Program-made: the position numbers and the translations under genes
The notes under the pieces: generated by a model
What the model was told of the DNA's origin: nothing
Database searches by the model: none
What the model saw: the letters and a program-made list of their open reading frames with translations, nothing else
Shown here: piece by piece, positions 7,412 through 16,856 of the stretch
How positions within the stretch are numbered: position 1 is the stretch's first letter
How the letters are laid out: the number at the start of each line of letters is the position of its first letter
From: CAYJFG01 sp964369405
Lineage (GTDB): Bacteria > Bacillota > Clostridia > Oscillospirales > Acutalibacteraceae
NCBI GenBank assembly: GCA_964369405.1
Contig: CAYJGB010000008.1
Span: 21,167 to 85,166 of the forward strand
DNA: 64,000 nucleotides
Reading direction: 5' to 3'

Positions 7412-9292
7412 TTAGTCAGCCTCTAACAGCTTAGTTGTAATTTTATATGACTTTTCTGTTTCAATATTGTATAACGTTAATTCTACTTCGTCGCCTGGCA
7501 AGTATTTTTCTAACTGTGCATACAGTTGAGAAATACTTGTTACTTCTTCACCGTTTATATGTGTTATCACATCTTCTGCTTTTGCTCCGTCATCTTCTAA
7601 TGTGCTATCACTATCGAAACTTTCAATTTGCACACCAGTTGGTATGTCATACATCTCTGATACATACTCATTGATTTCAAATACTGTAATTCCAAGTCTT
7701 GTTCTTCCCTCAACTTTTCCGTTTTTTATTAAATCATCTGTAATTTCTTCTACTGTATCACTAGGTATCGCAAATCCCATACCCTCATACTCTGTATCTA
7801 CAATCTTAATTGTATTTATTCCAATTACTTCACCATTTAAATTAACTAATGGCCCACCTGAATTACCTGGGTTTATTGCTGCATCAGTTTGAATATAACT
7901 TACATTACCTCCGTCGTCCATTTGTCTATCAAGAGCAGAAATAATACCTTTTGTTATTGATTTTGAAAATTGCACGCCACCAGGATTGCCAATAGCCACT
8001 ACTTCTTGACCAATTTTAAGACTATCTGGGCTTGCAAAGACAGCCGGTGTAAGTATTTCATCTGTAGAAATTTTTAGCACTGCTAAGTCTGTTCTAACAT
8101 CATAACCTACTACAGATGCTTCGTAAGTTTTTGAATTGAACGCAATCATTATATTATATTTGTTACTATCATTTATAACGTGGCTATTACTTATTATATA
8201 TCCGTCTTCAGATATTATAACACCAGTACCCTCGCTAATTTGGTCTTCACCTTCGAGCGTTATAACTGCTACAATACTAGGCGAACATTTCTCAAAAGCA
8301 TAGCTTGCACTATATTTTGTAGTGTCACTGATATCGCTTGGCTGTTCTATTAGTTCTATTCCAGTTGAATCTGGGTCAATATATGGGCTAGGCTCATCAT
8401 CTGGTACAATGATACTTGAATTTGGTTCAGTTTGACCAGGAAGAGTTGGCATAATATCGTCTAGAAAGTCTGAATTGAATTTAAATAAATTATTTGCTAA
8501 AGACATAGCAGTTATAACGGCTACTACACCTATACAAATAACAAATAATGTAATTATACTTGCGATTAAAACCTTAATACTAGTACGCATTTTCTTTTTT
8601 GGTGCATTTGGTTGTACTGGTTGATACGGTGGGTAGTAAGGTTCGTTGTTGTTTTGAAAGTTTGAAGGGTTATATGGATTTTGTCCGTTATTAATCGGTT
8701 GACTATTGTTTTGATAATAATTTTGATTATTATAATTAGGTTGACTATTGTTTTGAGTGTAACCTTGATTACTATAATTAGGTTGATTATAGTTTGGTGC
8801 AGATTGATTTTGATATTGAGGACGTGGTGGCTGAAACTCATTATAACTATGAGAATTAGGAGTATAATGGTGACTGTACATATTATTGTATTCGTTTTGC
8901 TTAGCGTGATTAAATGAATTTGGGTCTTGTGTTGTGTGTTTATAGTTACTATAATCTTGTATATATGGTTGACTGTAACTACTGTTTTGTGAATTAAAAC
9001 TACTTATAGTTTCATTTTGAAAACAACTTGGCACACCCTCTGCTTGATTATTTGAATTTGAATAAATATCATTAGGAGTTTCGTTTTCTTCTAATTTAGG
9101 TGTGTTTATTTCTAAAGTGTCTTGCTCAGTTTCGTTACTGTCAACTTCTTGTGTTATATTTTCTTCACTGCTAGTTTCGTTATTGTCAACTTCCTGTGTG
9201 CTTGCTACTTCTCGGTTGTCAACTTCTTTTGTCCTATCATTTTCGCTTTTAATTTCTAGATTATCGTCTTTTAAATAATCATCTTTATTCAT
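7412..9292 (-). CDS. htrA: Membrane-anchored HtrA/DegP-type serine protease with PDZ domain
   Basis: Of 626 residues, the first 230 or so are predicted cytoplasmic and disordered: an acidic part with repeated QEVDxNET units, then an Asn/Gln/Tyr/Pro-rich part. A membrane segment follows at about 240-265. The outer part is a trypsin-like S1C domain with His in SNSHVIND (near 370), Asp in RTDLAVL (near 400) and Ser in GNSGGPL (near 477), then one PDZ domain at about 530-620. HtrA proteases degrade misfolded envelope proteins. The gene overlaps the sensor kinase gene by eight bases, forming an operon with a two-component pair as in CssRS-HtrA systems. The long N-terminal extension is unusual. Confidence 0.92.
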   Translation of the reverse strand: MNKDDYLKDDNLEIKSENDRTKEVDNREVASTQEVDNNETSSEENITQEVDSNETEQDTLEINTPKLEENETPNDIYSNSNNQAEGVPSCFQNETISSFNSQNSSYSQPYIQDYSNYKHTTQDPNSFNHAKQNEYNNMYSHHYTPNSHSYNEFQPPRPQYQNQSAPNYNQPNYSNQGYTQNNSQPNYNNQNYYQNNSQPINNGQNPYNPSNFQNNNEPYYPPYQPVQPNAPKKKMRTSIKVLIASIITLFVICIGVVAVITAMSLANNLFKFNSDFLDDIMPTLPGQTEPNSSIIVPDDEPSPYIDPDSTGIELIEQPSDISDTTKYSASYAFEKCSPSIVAVITLEGEDQISEGTGVIISEDGYIISNSHVINDSNKYNIMIAFNSKTYEASVVGYDVRTDLAVLKISTDEILTPAVFASPDSLKIGQEVVAIGNPGGVQFSKSITKGIISALDRQMDDGGNVSYIQTDAAINPGNSGGPLVNLNGEVIGINTIKIVDTEYEGMGFAIPSDTVEEITDDLIKNGKVEGRTRLGITVFEINEYVSEMYDIPTGVQIESFDSDSTLEDDGAKAEDVITHINGEEVTSISQLYAQLEKYLPGDEVELTLYNIETEKSYKITTKLLEAD

Positions 9293-10784
9293 ATATTTTA
9301 CCTCCTTTTAATGCTTTTGTTTTATCTTCTTTTTCTCCTGTTTTAGGTAACCAAAGTGTAAATTTACAACTTTGTCCTAAACTACTAGTTGCAGAAATAT
9401 CTCCGTTGTGTAAAAGCATAATTTTCTTAACTATATATAAACCAAGTCCCATACCGTTTTTATCTTGGCTTCTTGATTTATCTGTTTTATAAAATCTATC
9501 AAAAATTTGTACTATTTCTTCAGATGAAATACCTTGCCCACTGTTTTCAATTGATAATTCTATTTTATCATTCATATCTTGTAAAGAAATATTAATATAA
9601 CCATCTTGATTAGTAAATTTAGATGCGTTTTCAATAAGATTATAAATTACTTGATGTATCATATCAGAGTCACCGTCCACATAAGTAGGTGATAACTCAT
9701 CAAGTCCATTTACAGTTATATTTTTATCGTGTAGTTTTTGTTCAAATGTTAATATTGTGCTAATAAGTGTGCTAGTTAGGTCAAATTTGATTTTTTGCAC
9801 TTTAAGTTTTCCACTATCTATTCTTGATAACGATAACATACTTTGTACTAATCGCGATAATCTTTTTACTTCTGTAGATACAATGCTTAAATAGTAGTTT
9901 TGTCGCTCTGGTGGAATAGTGCCATCTTGAATACCGTCGATAAAACCAGAAATTGTAGTCATTGGTGTTTTAAGCTCATGAGATACATTAGCTATGAAAC
10001 TTCTTCTAGTTCCTTCGCTAGTAGCAAGAGCATCTGCCATATCATTAAATGCTACAGCAAGTTGACCGATTTCATCACTGGAGTTTACTGGAACTCTTAT
10101 CGAAAAATCTCCCTTTGCAAAACTCTTAGTTGCTTCTGACATTTGAATTAGAGGTTTAACCATTCTATATGTGAAAATTCCAATAACAAAAAATATTATT
10201 AAAAAAGTAACAACGGCAGCGATTATAAAAATTTGAATAATTTCTCTAGTAAATTCAAAAACGCTACTACTTGTTGAGCCAACAAATACAACGCCTACAA
10301 AATAACTGTTACCATTGTAATCTATATAAATTGGCTCACCTGCAACATAGTAAGATTCTGAATATACTCCACCTAAGTTGCCTGTTTGAAAATAATCACC
10401 GTTTTTAGCTTGATTAATAATTTTTACAGGTACATTGTCATAAAAGACTGCATCTTCATTAATAGGTTCACTTGTAAGTTGAATTTCGCCACTTGTATTT
10501 ACTATTACTATATTAGCATTAATACTTTTAGACATCGTTGTTAATAACGAATGATAAATTTGATTAGTCACAAGAATTTTCCCATCTTGATAAACTGAGT
10601 TTTGTCCAATTAATGCAGAAACAGCCTTAGCATCTTCACACAAGGCGTTTTCTGTTTCGTCTACAGAATAGCTTGTTAAAATAACAACAAGCATAGCTCC
10701 TAATACGATAAAGCTAGATAATACAATGACTAAGCTCATTGCTAAGTATTTTACTAAAAGAGTTTTTTTAAATATGTTCTTCAT
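9285..10784 (-). CDS. Membrane sensor histidine kinase
   Basis: The frame can be opened to a TTG at 10799, but the AAAGGA inside those first codons is the binding site for the ATG at 10784, giving 499 residues. The layout is TM at about 10-35, extracytoplasmic sensor of about 140 residues, TM near 180-205, HAMP, HisKA with NVSHELKTP (His near 271), and HATPase with NLIENASKF and GMGLGLYIVK. It resembles the VicK/CssS class. It overlaps htrA and follows a response regulator, so it probably senses envelope stress and controls the protease. The signal itself is inferred. Confidence 0.92.
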   Translation of the reverse strand: MKNIFKKTLLVKYLAMSLVIVLSSFIVLGAMLVVILTSYSVDETENALCEDAKAVSALIGQNSVYQDGKILVTNQIYHSLLTTMSKSINANIVIVNTSGEIQLTSEPINEDAVFYDNVPVKIINQAKNGDYFQTGNLGGVYSESYYVAGEPIYIDYNGNSYFVGVVFVGSTSSSVFEFTREIIQIFIIAAVVTFLIIFFVIGIFTYRMVKPLIQMSEATKSFAKGDFSIRVPVNSSDEIGQLAVAFNDMADALATSEGTRRSFIANVSHELKTPMTTISGFIDGIQDGTIPPERQNYYLSIVSTEVKRLSRLVQSMLSLSRIDSGKLKVQKIKFDLTSTLISTILTFEQKLHDKNITVNGLDELSPTYVDGDSDMIHQVIYNLIENASKFTNQDGYINISLQDMNDKIELSIENSGQGISSEEIVQIFDRFYKTDKSRSQDKNGMGLGLYIVKKIMLLHNGDISATSSLGQSCKFTLWLPKTGEKEDKTKALKGGKIYE

Positions 10785-10837
10785 AAGTAATCCTTTCAAG
10801 AAGTAAAAAAGATAATTATATTAATTTATATCGATAT

Positions 10838-11524
10838 CTATTTTGTTTCGAATTTATATCCAACGCCCCATACAGTTTTAATTTCCCATTGGTCAGAGAC
10901 GTCATCTACCTTAGCTCTAATTCGCTTAACATGAACATCAACTGTTCTTGAGTCGCCATAATAATCAAAACCCCATACCTCATCTAATAATTGGTCTCTT
11001 GTGAAAACTCTATTTGGATGAGTAGCTAAACAATAAAGTAACTCTAACTCTTTTGGTGGTGCGTCAACATATTCATTATTTATTTTAAGTTCGTAGTTTG
11101 TTAGATTTATAAATAGTTTATCCCATGTAACATCTTTGTTTTTTGTCCTATCTATTTTTTCAATTCTTCTTAAAATTGCTTTTATACGAGCTACTATTTC
11201 TCTAGCTTCAAATGGTTTAACAACATAATCATCTGCACCAAGTTCTAATCCTAACACTTTGTCAAAGACTTCGCCTTTAGCAGTAATCATTATAATTGGA
11301 CAAGTAGAACTCTTCCTAATTTCTCTGCAAACTTGCCAGCCATCTAAAGTAGGTAACATAATATCTAACATAACTAAATCTGGTACTTCTTTTGCAAATG
11401 ATTTTAAAGCCATTTCTCCGTCGTTTGCAGTTACAACTTCAAAACCTTCTTTTTCAATGTACAATCTTAATAATTCGCATATATTTAAATCATCATCTAC
11501 TACTAATATTTTCCCTAAACTCAT
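10838..11524 (-). CDS. OmpR-family response regulator
   Basis: The 228 residues comprise a receiver domain (acidic pair at 10-12, phosphoacceptor Asp54 in VMLDIMLP, Lys in VVKPFEA) and a winged-helix output domain ending RTVDVHVKRIRAKV and WGVGYKFE. It is first in the operon with the kinase and htrA, 53 bases upstream of the kinase start. It likely activates this operon under envelope stress, by analogy with CssR; no operator was identified. Confidence 0.93.
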   Translation of the reverse strand: MSLGKILVVDDDLNICELLRLYIEKEGFEVVTANDGEMALKSFAKEVPDLVMLDIMLPTLDGWQVCREIRKSSTCPIIMITAKGEVFDKVLGLELGADDYVVKPFEAREIVARIKAILRRIEKIDRTKNKDVTWDKLFINLTNYELKINNEYVDAPPKELELLYCLATHPNRVFTRDQLLDEVWGFDYYGDSRTVDVHVKRIRAKVDDVSDQWEIKTVWGVGYKFETK

Positions 11525-11898
11525 AATAAGTCCCTCTTTCTTAAATTATTTATATATTTTACTGTTATAACTTCCGCTACCTTAATTTTACCATATTTAT
11601 TTCAATATGAATAGATTTTTTTAAAAAATTTCATTATATTTTTCGTAATTTAAATTATATAACGTAAATGTTAAATAGAAATGAACAAAACTTTATTCCA
11701 TAAAAATAACAAATATTTGTCAAAACTTAAAATAATGCAATTGCTAATTCAATTTTAGTTAAAATTAATATTGTATTACTTACAAAAAATATTAAAAAAA
11801 ATTATACATTTTTTACAGTTTTTCATCATTTATATAATTTGTACAAAATGCACATATTGATTACGTTTTTTTCGTACACACCAATTGATATTTTTTTG
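11525..11898. other. AT-rich divergent region between the two-component operon and the pilus operon
   Basis: No gene, repeat or strong hairpin is visible. On the minus strand a TAAAAT string near 11585 could be a -10 box for the response regulator, without a convincing -35 box. Several A and T tracts are present, compatible with curved DNA. Confidence 0.4.
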
Positions 11899-11927
11899 TT
11901 GATACAATTGTAAATTTATAGTATAAT
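11899..11927 (+). promoter_or_regulatory. Promoter of the type IV pilus operon
   Basis: TTGATA (11899-11904) and a consensus TATAAT (11922-11927) are spaced by exactly 17 bases. Transcription would begin near 11934, which rules out the GTG at 11933 as a usable start and supports the TTG at 11966. Confidence 0.8.
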
Positions 11928-11965
11928 TATCAGTGTTGATAAAATTTGATTGGGTGGTGCATATA

Positions 11966-13669
11966 TTGAAATTTACTATTTTACAAATTTGCAATGAACT
12001 TATTTGTCTTACTCCAGCTGAAACAATAAAAGTTAAATTGCAAACTGAAGTGAACAATAAAAATAGGTCTTTATTTTCAAACCAAAATACACAAACTATA
12101 TTTGGAGTTCCACAAATTTTTGAATTGCCTGAAGAGCTTAAAGAAACAGCTTTAGCAGGTGGTGCAAAATTTGCTGAGTTTGTATCAGAATGTGGTAAAT
12201 TGTCTGGTATTAGTTTATCAGAAATTATGATTGTTCCTGATAAGCAATCATTAGCGACTAAAGAATACCAACATACTCAAGCTAAAAAGAAGTTTTTAGA
12301 CGGTTTTGCTGTTCAAGAAACTGAGGCAGTTATATCTGACTCTACTTCAAATTATTCTATAATTAACTTTCCTTATGGTACACAATATGGAAAATCAACT
12401 GCAAAGACAGAACTTACATCTGCTCTTTTTGCAATGCCATTAAGTCTTATAGAAAATTTAAGAAAAGATTTTGAAAAACATAATATTAAAATAATTAAAA
12501 TCATACCTCAAGATACTGCAATGTTGCTAGGCTCTAGCTCTATAATAAATAGTGTTAATAAAGTAGTTGCACTTCTTAGTATTGATTTATTTTCAGTTAG
12601 AATTACTGTTATTAATAATGGCGAAATTCAATATTCTCAAATGTTTGAATCTCCATTACCTGAAATTGCTCATTACATAGCTGATGAAAAACAAATTTCT
12701 TATTTAGAAGCTATAAGCTATATTGAAGAAGAAGGTGTTGTAAGCTTTTTAAATAGCGAAGTATCACCTCTAAACTTAAGGTCTGTACAAAGCACTCTTG
12801 ATTATACTACTGGCGACATTATCAGAAATGTTCGTATGATGCTTGCTAGTAAAAAATTAGAAATTAATAAAGTGTATTTATGTGACCACTTCTCTTTAAT
12901 GCCAGACCTTACTAAATATATGCGTCAATACGGCTTCTTGATGGAAGTTGAAGATGTAGGCGTATCTTATAAACCTGAAAATATTCCAATTGTTACAGAT
13001 ACTGCTGTAGAAATTGGATATAAATCGTCGAGCTTTTTTACATTATCAAACATTGTAACACTTGCTAATATGAACACTTGCGACCTGTTACATGGTATAA
13101 ATAGTGCAAAAAACAAGAACTCAAATTTAGGAAAATATTTAACAGTTGCTTTAGGTGTAATTGTTGGTGTTAGTATGGTAGCTGTTGGTGGGCTTTATGC
13201 ATTTAATAATATAATGCTTTATATGTCTCAACAAATGGTAGCAGACCCTAAGTATGACCCTGCTAAACAAGTAATAGCAGATACTAATGAATATAATACT
13301 AAAATAGCAAATGTAAACAACGATGTGTTAACACTACCTGTAGTGGCTGACGAAGTTTCTAATATTGTAGATGAAACATTTAAACAAGTTACAGAAAATG
13401 TTGAATTTGTGAGTTCCTATTCATTTGATAATATAGGAAATCAAATCTCACTTACATTTGTAGTTGATGATTTTGAAGCATATGTTAAACTGAAAGATGA
13501 AATAAACTCAAATGAATATTTCAAAGTTGTTATACCAGTAACATATACTCAAAATTCAGATGAAGGAAACGGCACTTGTACTACTGTGTTATCTGTAAAT
13601 CCAGAAGTTATTTCGCAAGAGCAACAAGAGGCACAAACACAAGACACTACTCAAGGAGGTAATCAATAA
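11966..13669 (+). CDS. PilM-PilN-like fusion protein of the type IV pilus assembly platform
   Basis: From the TTG at 11966 (preceded by GGGTGGTG) the protein has about 567 residues. The first 380 form an actin-like PilM-type region, degenerate but with features such as VVALLSIDLFSVRITVINNGE. A single TM segment lies at about 389-415, followed by a 150-residue extracytoplasmic part like PilN. In most bacteria pilM and pilN are separate genes. The next gene, overlapping by the TAATG, is PilO-like, as expected. The fusion probably links the cytoplasmic ring to the membrane partner PilO. The PilM assignment rests on fold-like pattern and context. Confidence 0.72.
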   Translation: MKFTILQICNELICLTPAETIKVKLQTEVNNKNRSLFSNQNTQTIFGVPQIFELPEELKETALAGGAKFAEFVSECGKLSGISLSEIMIVPDKQSLATKEYQHTQAKKKFLDGFAVQETEAVISDSTSNYSIINFPYGTQYGKSTAKTELTSALFAMPLSLIENLRKDFEKHNIKIIKIIPQDTAMLLGSSSIINSVNKVVALLSIDLFSVRITVINNGEIQYSQMFESPLPEIAHYIADEKQISYLEAISYIEEEGVVSFLNSEVSPLNLRSVQSTLDYTTGDIIRNVRMMLASKKLEINKVYLCDHFSLMPDLTKYMRQYGFLMEVEDVGVSYKPENIPIVTDTAVEIGYKSSSFFTLSNIVTLANMNTCDLLHGINSAKNKNSNLGKYLTVALGVIVGVSMVAVGGLYAFNNIMLYMSQQMVADPKYDPAKQVIADTNEYNTKIANVNNDVLTLPVVADEVSNIVDETFKQVTENVEFVSSYSFDNIGNQISLTFVVDDFEAYVKLKDEINSNEYFKVVIPVTYTQNSDEGNGTCTTVLSVNPEVISQEQQEAQTQDTTQGGNQ

Positions 13670-14310
13670 TGGTTATTTCAGGAAAACTTATACCTAAATA
13701 TGTAGTAGGACTATTAGTAATTATTGTTGCTATTTGTATATTTATACCAACAGTATTATTACCGTATTTAAACACAAGCGACGAAGTTGTGATGGAAACG
13801 TTAAAAAATCAAGAAGAAGTAGTTCTTTACGAGATGACTTTAAATAATCTTGATGACTTACAAGCTCGTGTTCAAGAATTAAAAACACAATGGGAACAAA
13901 TGGAAGACGAAATGTTCATCAAAGATGAATTTATAGTTAATGATTTAAGTAATATGATGAACGAAGTTGGATTTAGTCCACTGTCAATTGCTGTACAAGA
14001 CGAATCTGAAGTACTACCTGCTGAAACATCTTCTACAGGCGATTCATTATATTCAGTGCCTATAACTATGTCATTTACTGTTTCTAAAGAAATGTTATTA
14101 GAATTTATAAACACTATCGAGAATAAATCTGATGGTATATACATAATTGGTGATTTAAATTGTACTACAGTGGCTCAGTCTTCAGGTTCTGGAGAAAAAT
14201 CTGTTGGCGAAGGTGACTTAAATGTTACAATGTCATTTACATCATTCTACTTTAAAGATGTACCTGCAAGTGTTTCTCCAACTCAAGCAACTACAGTTGC
14301 AACATCATAA
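13669..14310 (+). CDS. pilO: PilO-like type IV pilus assembly protein
   Basis: The 213-residue protein has a short cytoplasmic tip, one TM at about 11-33, a coiled coil at about 40-85, and a C-terminal extracytoplasmic domain of the PilO type ending in a Ser/Thr/Ala-rich tail. PilO pairs with PilN and aligns the secretion subcomplex. The start overlaps the stop of the PilMN gene, so translation is probably coupled. Sequence conservation in this family is low, so the call relies on architecture and position. Confidence 0.65.
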   Translation: MVISGKLIPKYVVGLLVIIVAICIFIPTVLLPYLNTSDEVVMETLKNQEEVVLYEMTLNNLDDLQARVQELKTQWEQMEDEMFIKDEFIVNDLSNMMNEVGFSPLSIAVQDESEVLPAETSSTGDSLYSVPITMSFTVSKEMLLEFINTIENKSDGIYIIGDLNCTTVAQSSGSGEKSVGEGDLNVTMSFTSFYFKDVPASVSPTQATTVATS

Positions 14311-14312
14311 TT

Positions 14313-15080
14313 ATGGATGAATTAAATCATTTTTTTAGTTTTGATATATATACAACAATAGCTATTGTTGTAGCTGTAATTGTATCAATTCCTATTACAA
14401 AAGGTTGTTTTCAGCTTTCTAACAAAGCCCCTGCAAAGTGGTTTTGTGACTATGACGAAACACCTACTGATGAAATGTTAAATGGTATTAGATTTAGATA
14501 TAATAAATTTGGGTTGTTGACAAACTTAGTAATAGCCATAGCTTATGTGGGAATTTTTGCAACTTATCATTTGTCTGTATATAGCATATTACTATGTATT
14601 ATTGCTACTGTTCTTATGCTTATTACGATGAGCGATATAAAATATAAGATTATTCCAGATGAATTTACTATAGCTGTAGGTGCACTATGTTTAGGCGCAG
14701 GTTTATTAGACTATTTTACTAGTCAAATTTTTATAGATAATATTTGGTTTATGATTTTAGGTGGTGTGTCTGGTTTTATACTACCTATACTTATAAATCT
14801 ACTGAGTAAATTGCTTTTCAAAAAAGATGGTATAGGGTTTGGCGATGTAAAACTTTTAGGAGTAATAGGCTTACTTTTTGGCTTTCCTTATATTTTTGCA
14901 GTGATTATTATTGCTGTGTTTGTGGCGTTAGCACATATTATATATCTTTTTCTACGTAAAAAAGCAGATGATATGTATATGCCATTTGGTCCATATATTG
15001 CGATTGGAAGCGTGATATTATTAGTATTTTTACAACTGATTAATGTATTAATATCTCTATATATAGGGTTATTAACATAA
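14313..15080 (+). CDS. pilD: Prepilin peptidase (aspartic, GspO/PilD family)
   Basis: The 255-residue polytopic protein carries both catalytic aspartates: SDIKYKIIPDE after the third helix and GFGDVKLLG further on. It cleaves the leader of type IV prepilins at the cytoplasmic membrane face. The N-terminal region that in classical PilD holds two CxxC motifs is reduced to one Cys (KWFCDY), so the zinc-binding loop and possibly the N-methyltransferase function are absent. It lies two bases after pilO. Confidence 0.88.
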   Translation: MDELNHFFSFDIYTTIAIVVAVIVSIPITKGCFQLSNKAPAKWFCDYDETPTDEMLNGIRFRYNKFGLLTNLVIAIAYVGIFATYHLSVYSILLCIIATVLMLITMSDIKYKIIPDEFTIAVGALCLGAGLLDYFTSQIFIDNIWFMILGGVSGFILPILINLLSKLLFKKDGIGFGDVKLLGVIGLLFGFPYIFAVIIIAVFVALAHIIYLFLRKKADDMYMPFGPYIAIGSVILLVFLQLINVLISLYIGLLT

Positions 15081-15147
15081 AGCAAAAAGTTATTACATAT
15101 TAAATACGAAATGAAAAAATTAAATAATAGTAGAGGAGCGGGGGAAA

Positions 15148-16830
15148 ATGCGAGTATCAGATTTAAAAATTGGAGAAATTTTACTTCAAGATGGTCATAT
15201 AACACCTGATAATTTAGCATATGCATTAGCAAAACAGAAAGACAGCAATAAAAGAATAGGTGAGATTTTTGTTGAAAACAATAATATCACTGAAGTTGTT
15301 CTAACAAAAACATTGGCAAAACAATTTTCAATGGAATATATTGAACTTAAAGAAACAGAGATTGCAGAAAAATTAACAGAAACAATACCTGAAAATATTG
15401 CTAATGCAAATAGAGTAGTTCCTATTAGACTAGAGGGAAAATTTTTAACAGTAGCTTTATCAGACCCACTAGATTATAAGGCTATAAATGCCTTAAACAT
15501 TTATACTAAATTGAGAATTATTACAGTTTTAGCTGAGCCTAATGCAATTAAAGCAAAGCAAAGGGAACTATATCATGCTAAAAAAGCTTTTGACGATGCT
15601 CAAGAGTTCGTAACTACACATTTTGGTAAAAGTGAAGAGAGTGAAATCGCAAAAGCTTCAATTGAGGACCAGCCTATCATTCGTTTTGTTAACAATATGA
15701 TTGAAGAAGCTGTTAATCAAAAAGCAAGTGATATCCATATAGAACCTTTAGAAGATAGAATGATAGTTAGATTTAGAATAGATGGTAGCTTAGTTAAGCA
15801 TATGGAAACATCGCCTGAACTATTACCATCTGTTACAAGTCGTATAAAGTTCATCGGTGGTATGAATATCGCAGAAAAAAGAATACCTCAAGATGGTCGT
15901 ATAAATTATAGAACTGATTTGTTCGACATTGATATGCGTATTTCTGTATTACCTAGTGTTTTTGGCGAGAAAGTAGTTATCCGTATTACAACAGCTCTCG
16001 GCTTAGCACTTACAATGGACGATATAGGATACTTAGAAGAAAATAAAAAGAAATTTACTAAACTTTTACATAATAATCGTGGCATTATATTACTTACTGG
16101 TGCTACAGGTTCTGGTAAATCTACAACATTATATACAGGTCTTAAAGAAATACAACGTGATGATATCAATATTATTACTGTTGAAAACCCTGTAGAGATG
16201 ATTATACCAGGTATTACTCAAGTTGATATAAACGATAAAACAGGTCTTACATTTGCTAGTGTATTAAGGTCAATTCTTCGTCAAGACCCTGATATCATAA
16301 TGGTAGGAGAAATTCGTGACAAAGAAACTGCAGAAATTGCTGCAAGTGCTGCTATTACTGGTCACTTAGTATTGTCAACACTTCACACATACAGTGCTGC
16401 AAGTGCGGTTGTTCGTCTATTAGATATGGGTGTTGCTCCATATATGGTTACTTCTGCTCTACTAGGTATCTGCTCACAAAGACTTATCAAAAGACTTTGT
16501 ACTAATTGTAGACAATCATATCTTGCATCAGAAGAACAACTTATGCTTTTAGGCTTGCCAACAACTGAAAAACTTAAATTATATAAAGAAGTTGGTTGCG
16601 AAAAATGTAACAAGACTGGATACAAAGGTAGAATTGCTGTTCATGAAGTTTTACAAGTATCATCTGCGATAAAATCAGCTATTCATAAACAAGCAACTAC
16701 AGAAGATATAGAAAATATTGCTATTGAAGAAGGTATGATGACCTTAAAAGAGAACTTAGTTCATTTAGTAAAAGAAGGTATAATATCTATAGCAGTTATG
16801 GTAGATACCGTTATTGATAAAGATGTTTAA
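15148..16830 (+). CDS. pilB: Type IV pilus extension ATPase
   Basis: The 560-residue protein has an N-terminal MshEN/GspE-N type domain (about 1-150), a linker, and the secretion ATPase core with Walker A GATGSGKST, Asp box and Walker B PDIIMVGEIRD, a His box and a four-Cys zinc motif (CTNC and CEKC). It powers pilus assembly from the cytoplasm. AGAGGAG precedes the ATG. The 67-base gap after pilD contains no terminator, so it stays in the operon. Confidence 0.95.
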   Translation: MRVSDLKIGEILLQDGHITPDNLAYALAKQKDSNKRIGEIFVENNNITEVVLTKTLAKQFSMEYIELKETEIAEKLTETIPENIANANRVVPIRLEGKFLTVALSDPLDYKAINALNIYTKLRIITVLAEPNAIKAKQRELYHAKKAFDDAQEFVTTHFGKSEESEIAKASIEDQPIIRFVNNMIEEAVNQKASDIHIEPLEDRMIVRFRIDGSLVKHMETSPELLPSVTSRIKFIGGMNIAEKRIPQDGRINYRTDLFDIDMRISVLPSVFGEKVVIRITTALGLALTMDDIGYLEENKKKFTKLLHNNRGIILLTGATGSGKSTTLYTGLKEIQRDDINIITVENPVEMIIPGITQVDINDKTGLTFASVLRSILRQDPDIIMVGEIRDKETAEIAASAAITGHLVLSTLHTYSAASAVVRLLDMGVAPYMVTSALLGICSQRLIKRLCTNCRQSYLASEEQLMLLGLPTTEKLKLYKEVGCEKCNKTGYKGRIAVHEVLQVSSAIKSAIHKQATTEDIENIAIEEGMMTLKENLVHLVKEGIISIAVMVDTVIDKDV

Positions 16831-16856
16831 AATTTTATAAAGTAGGAGAACGAATT

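Noticed and set aside
8566..8917. Frames on both strands over the N/Q-rich part of htrA
   Set aside because: Low-complexity AAT/CAA codon runs create open frames in every phase; none has a ribosome site or recognisable domain.
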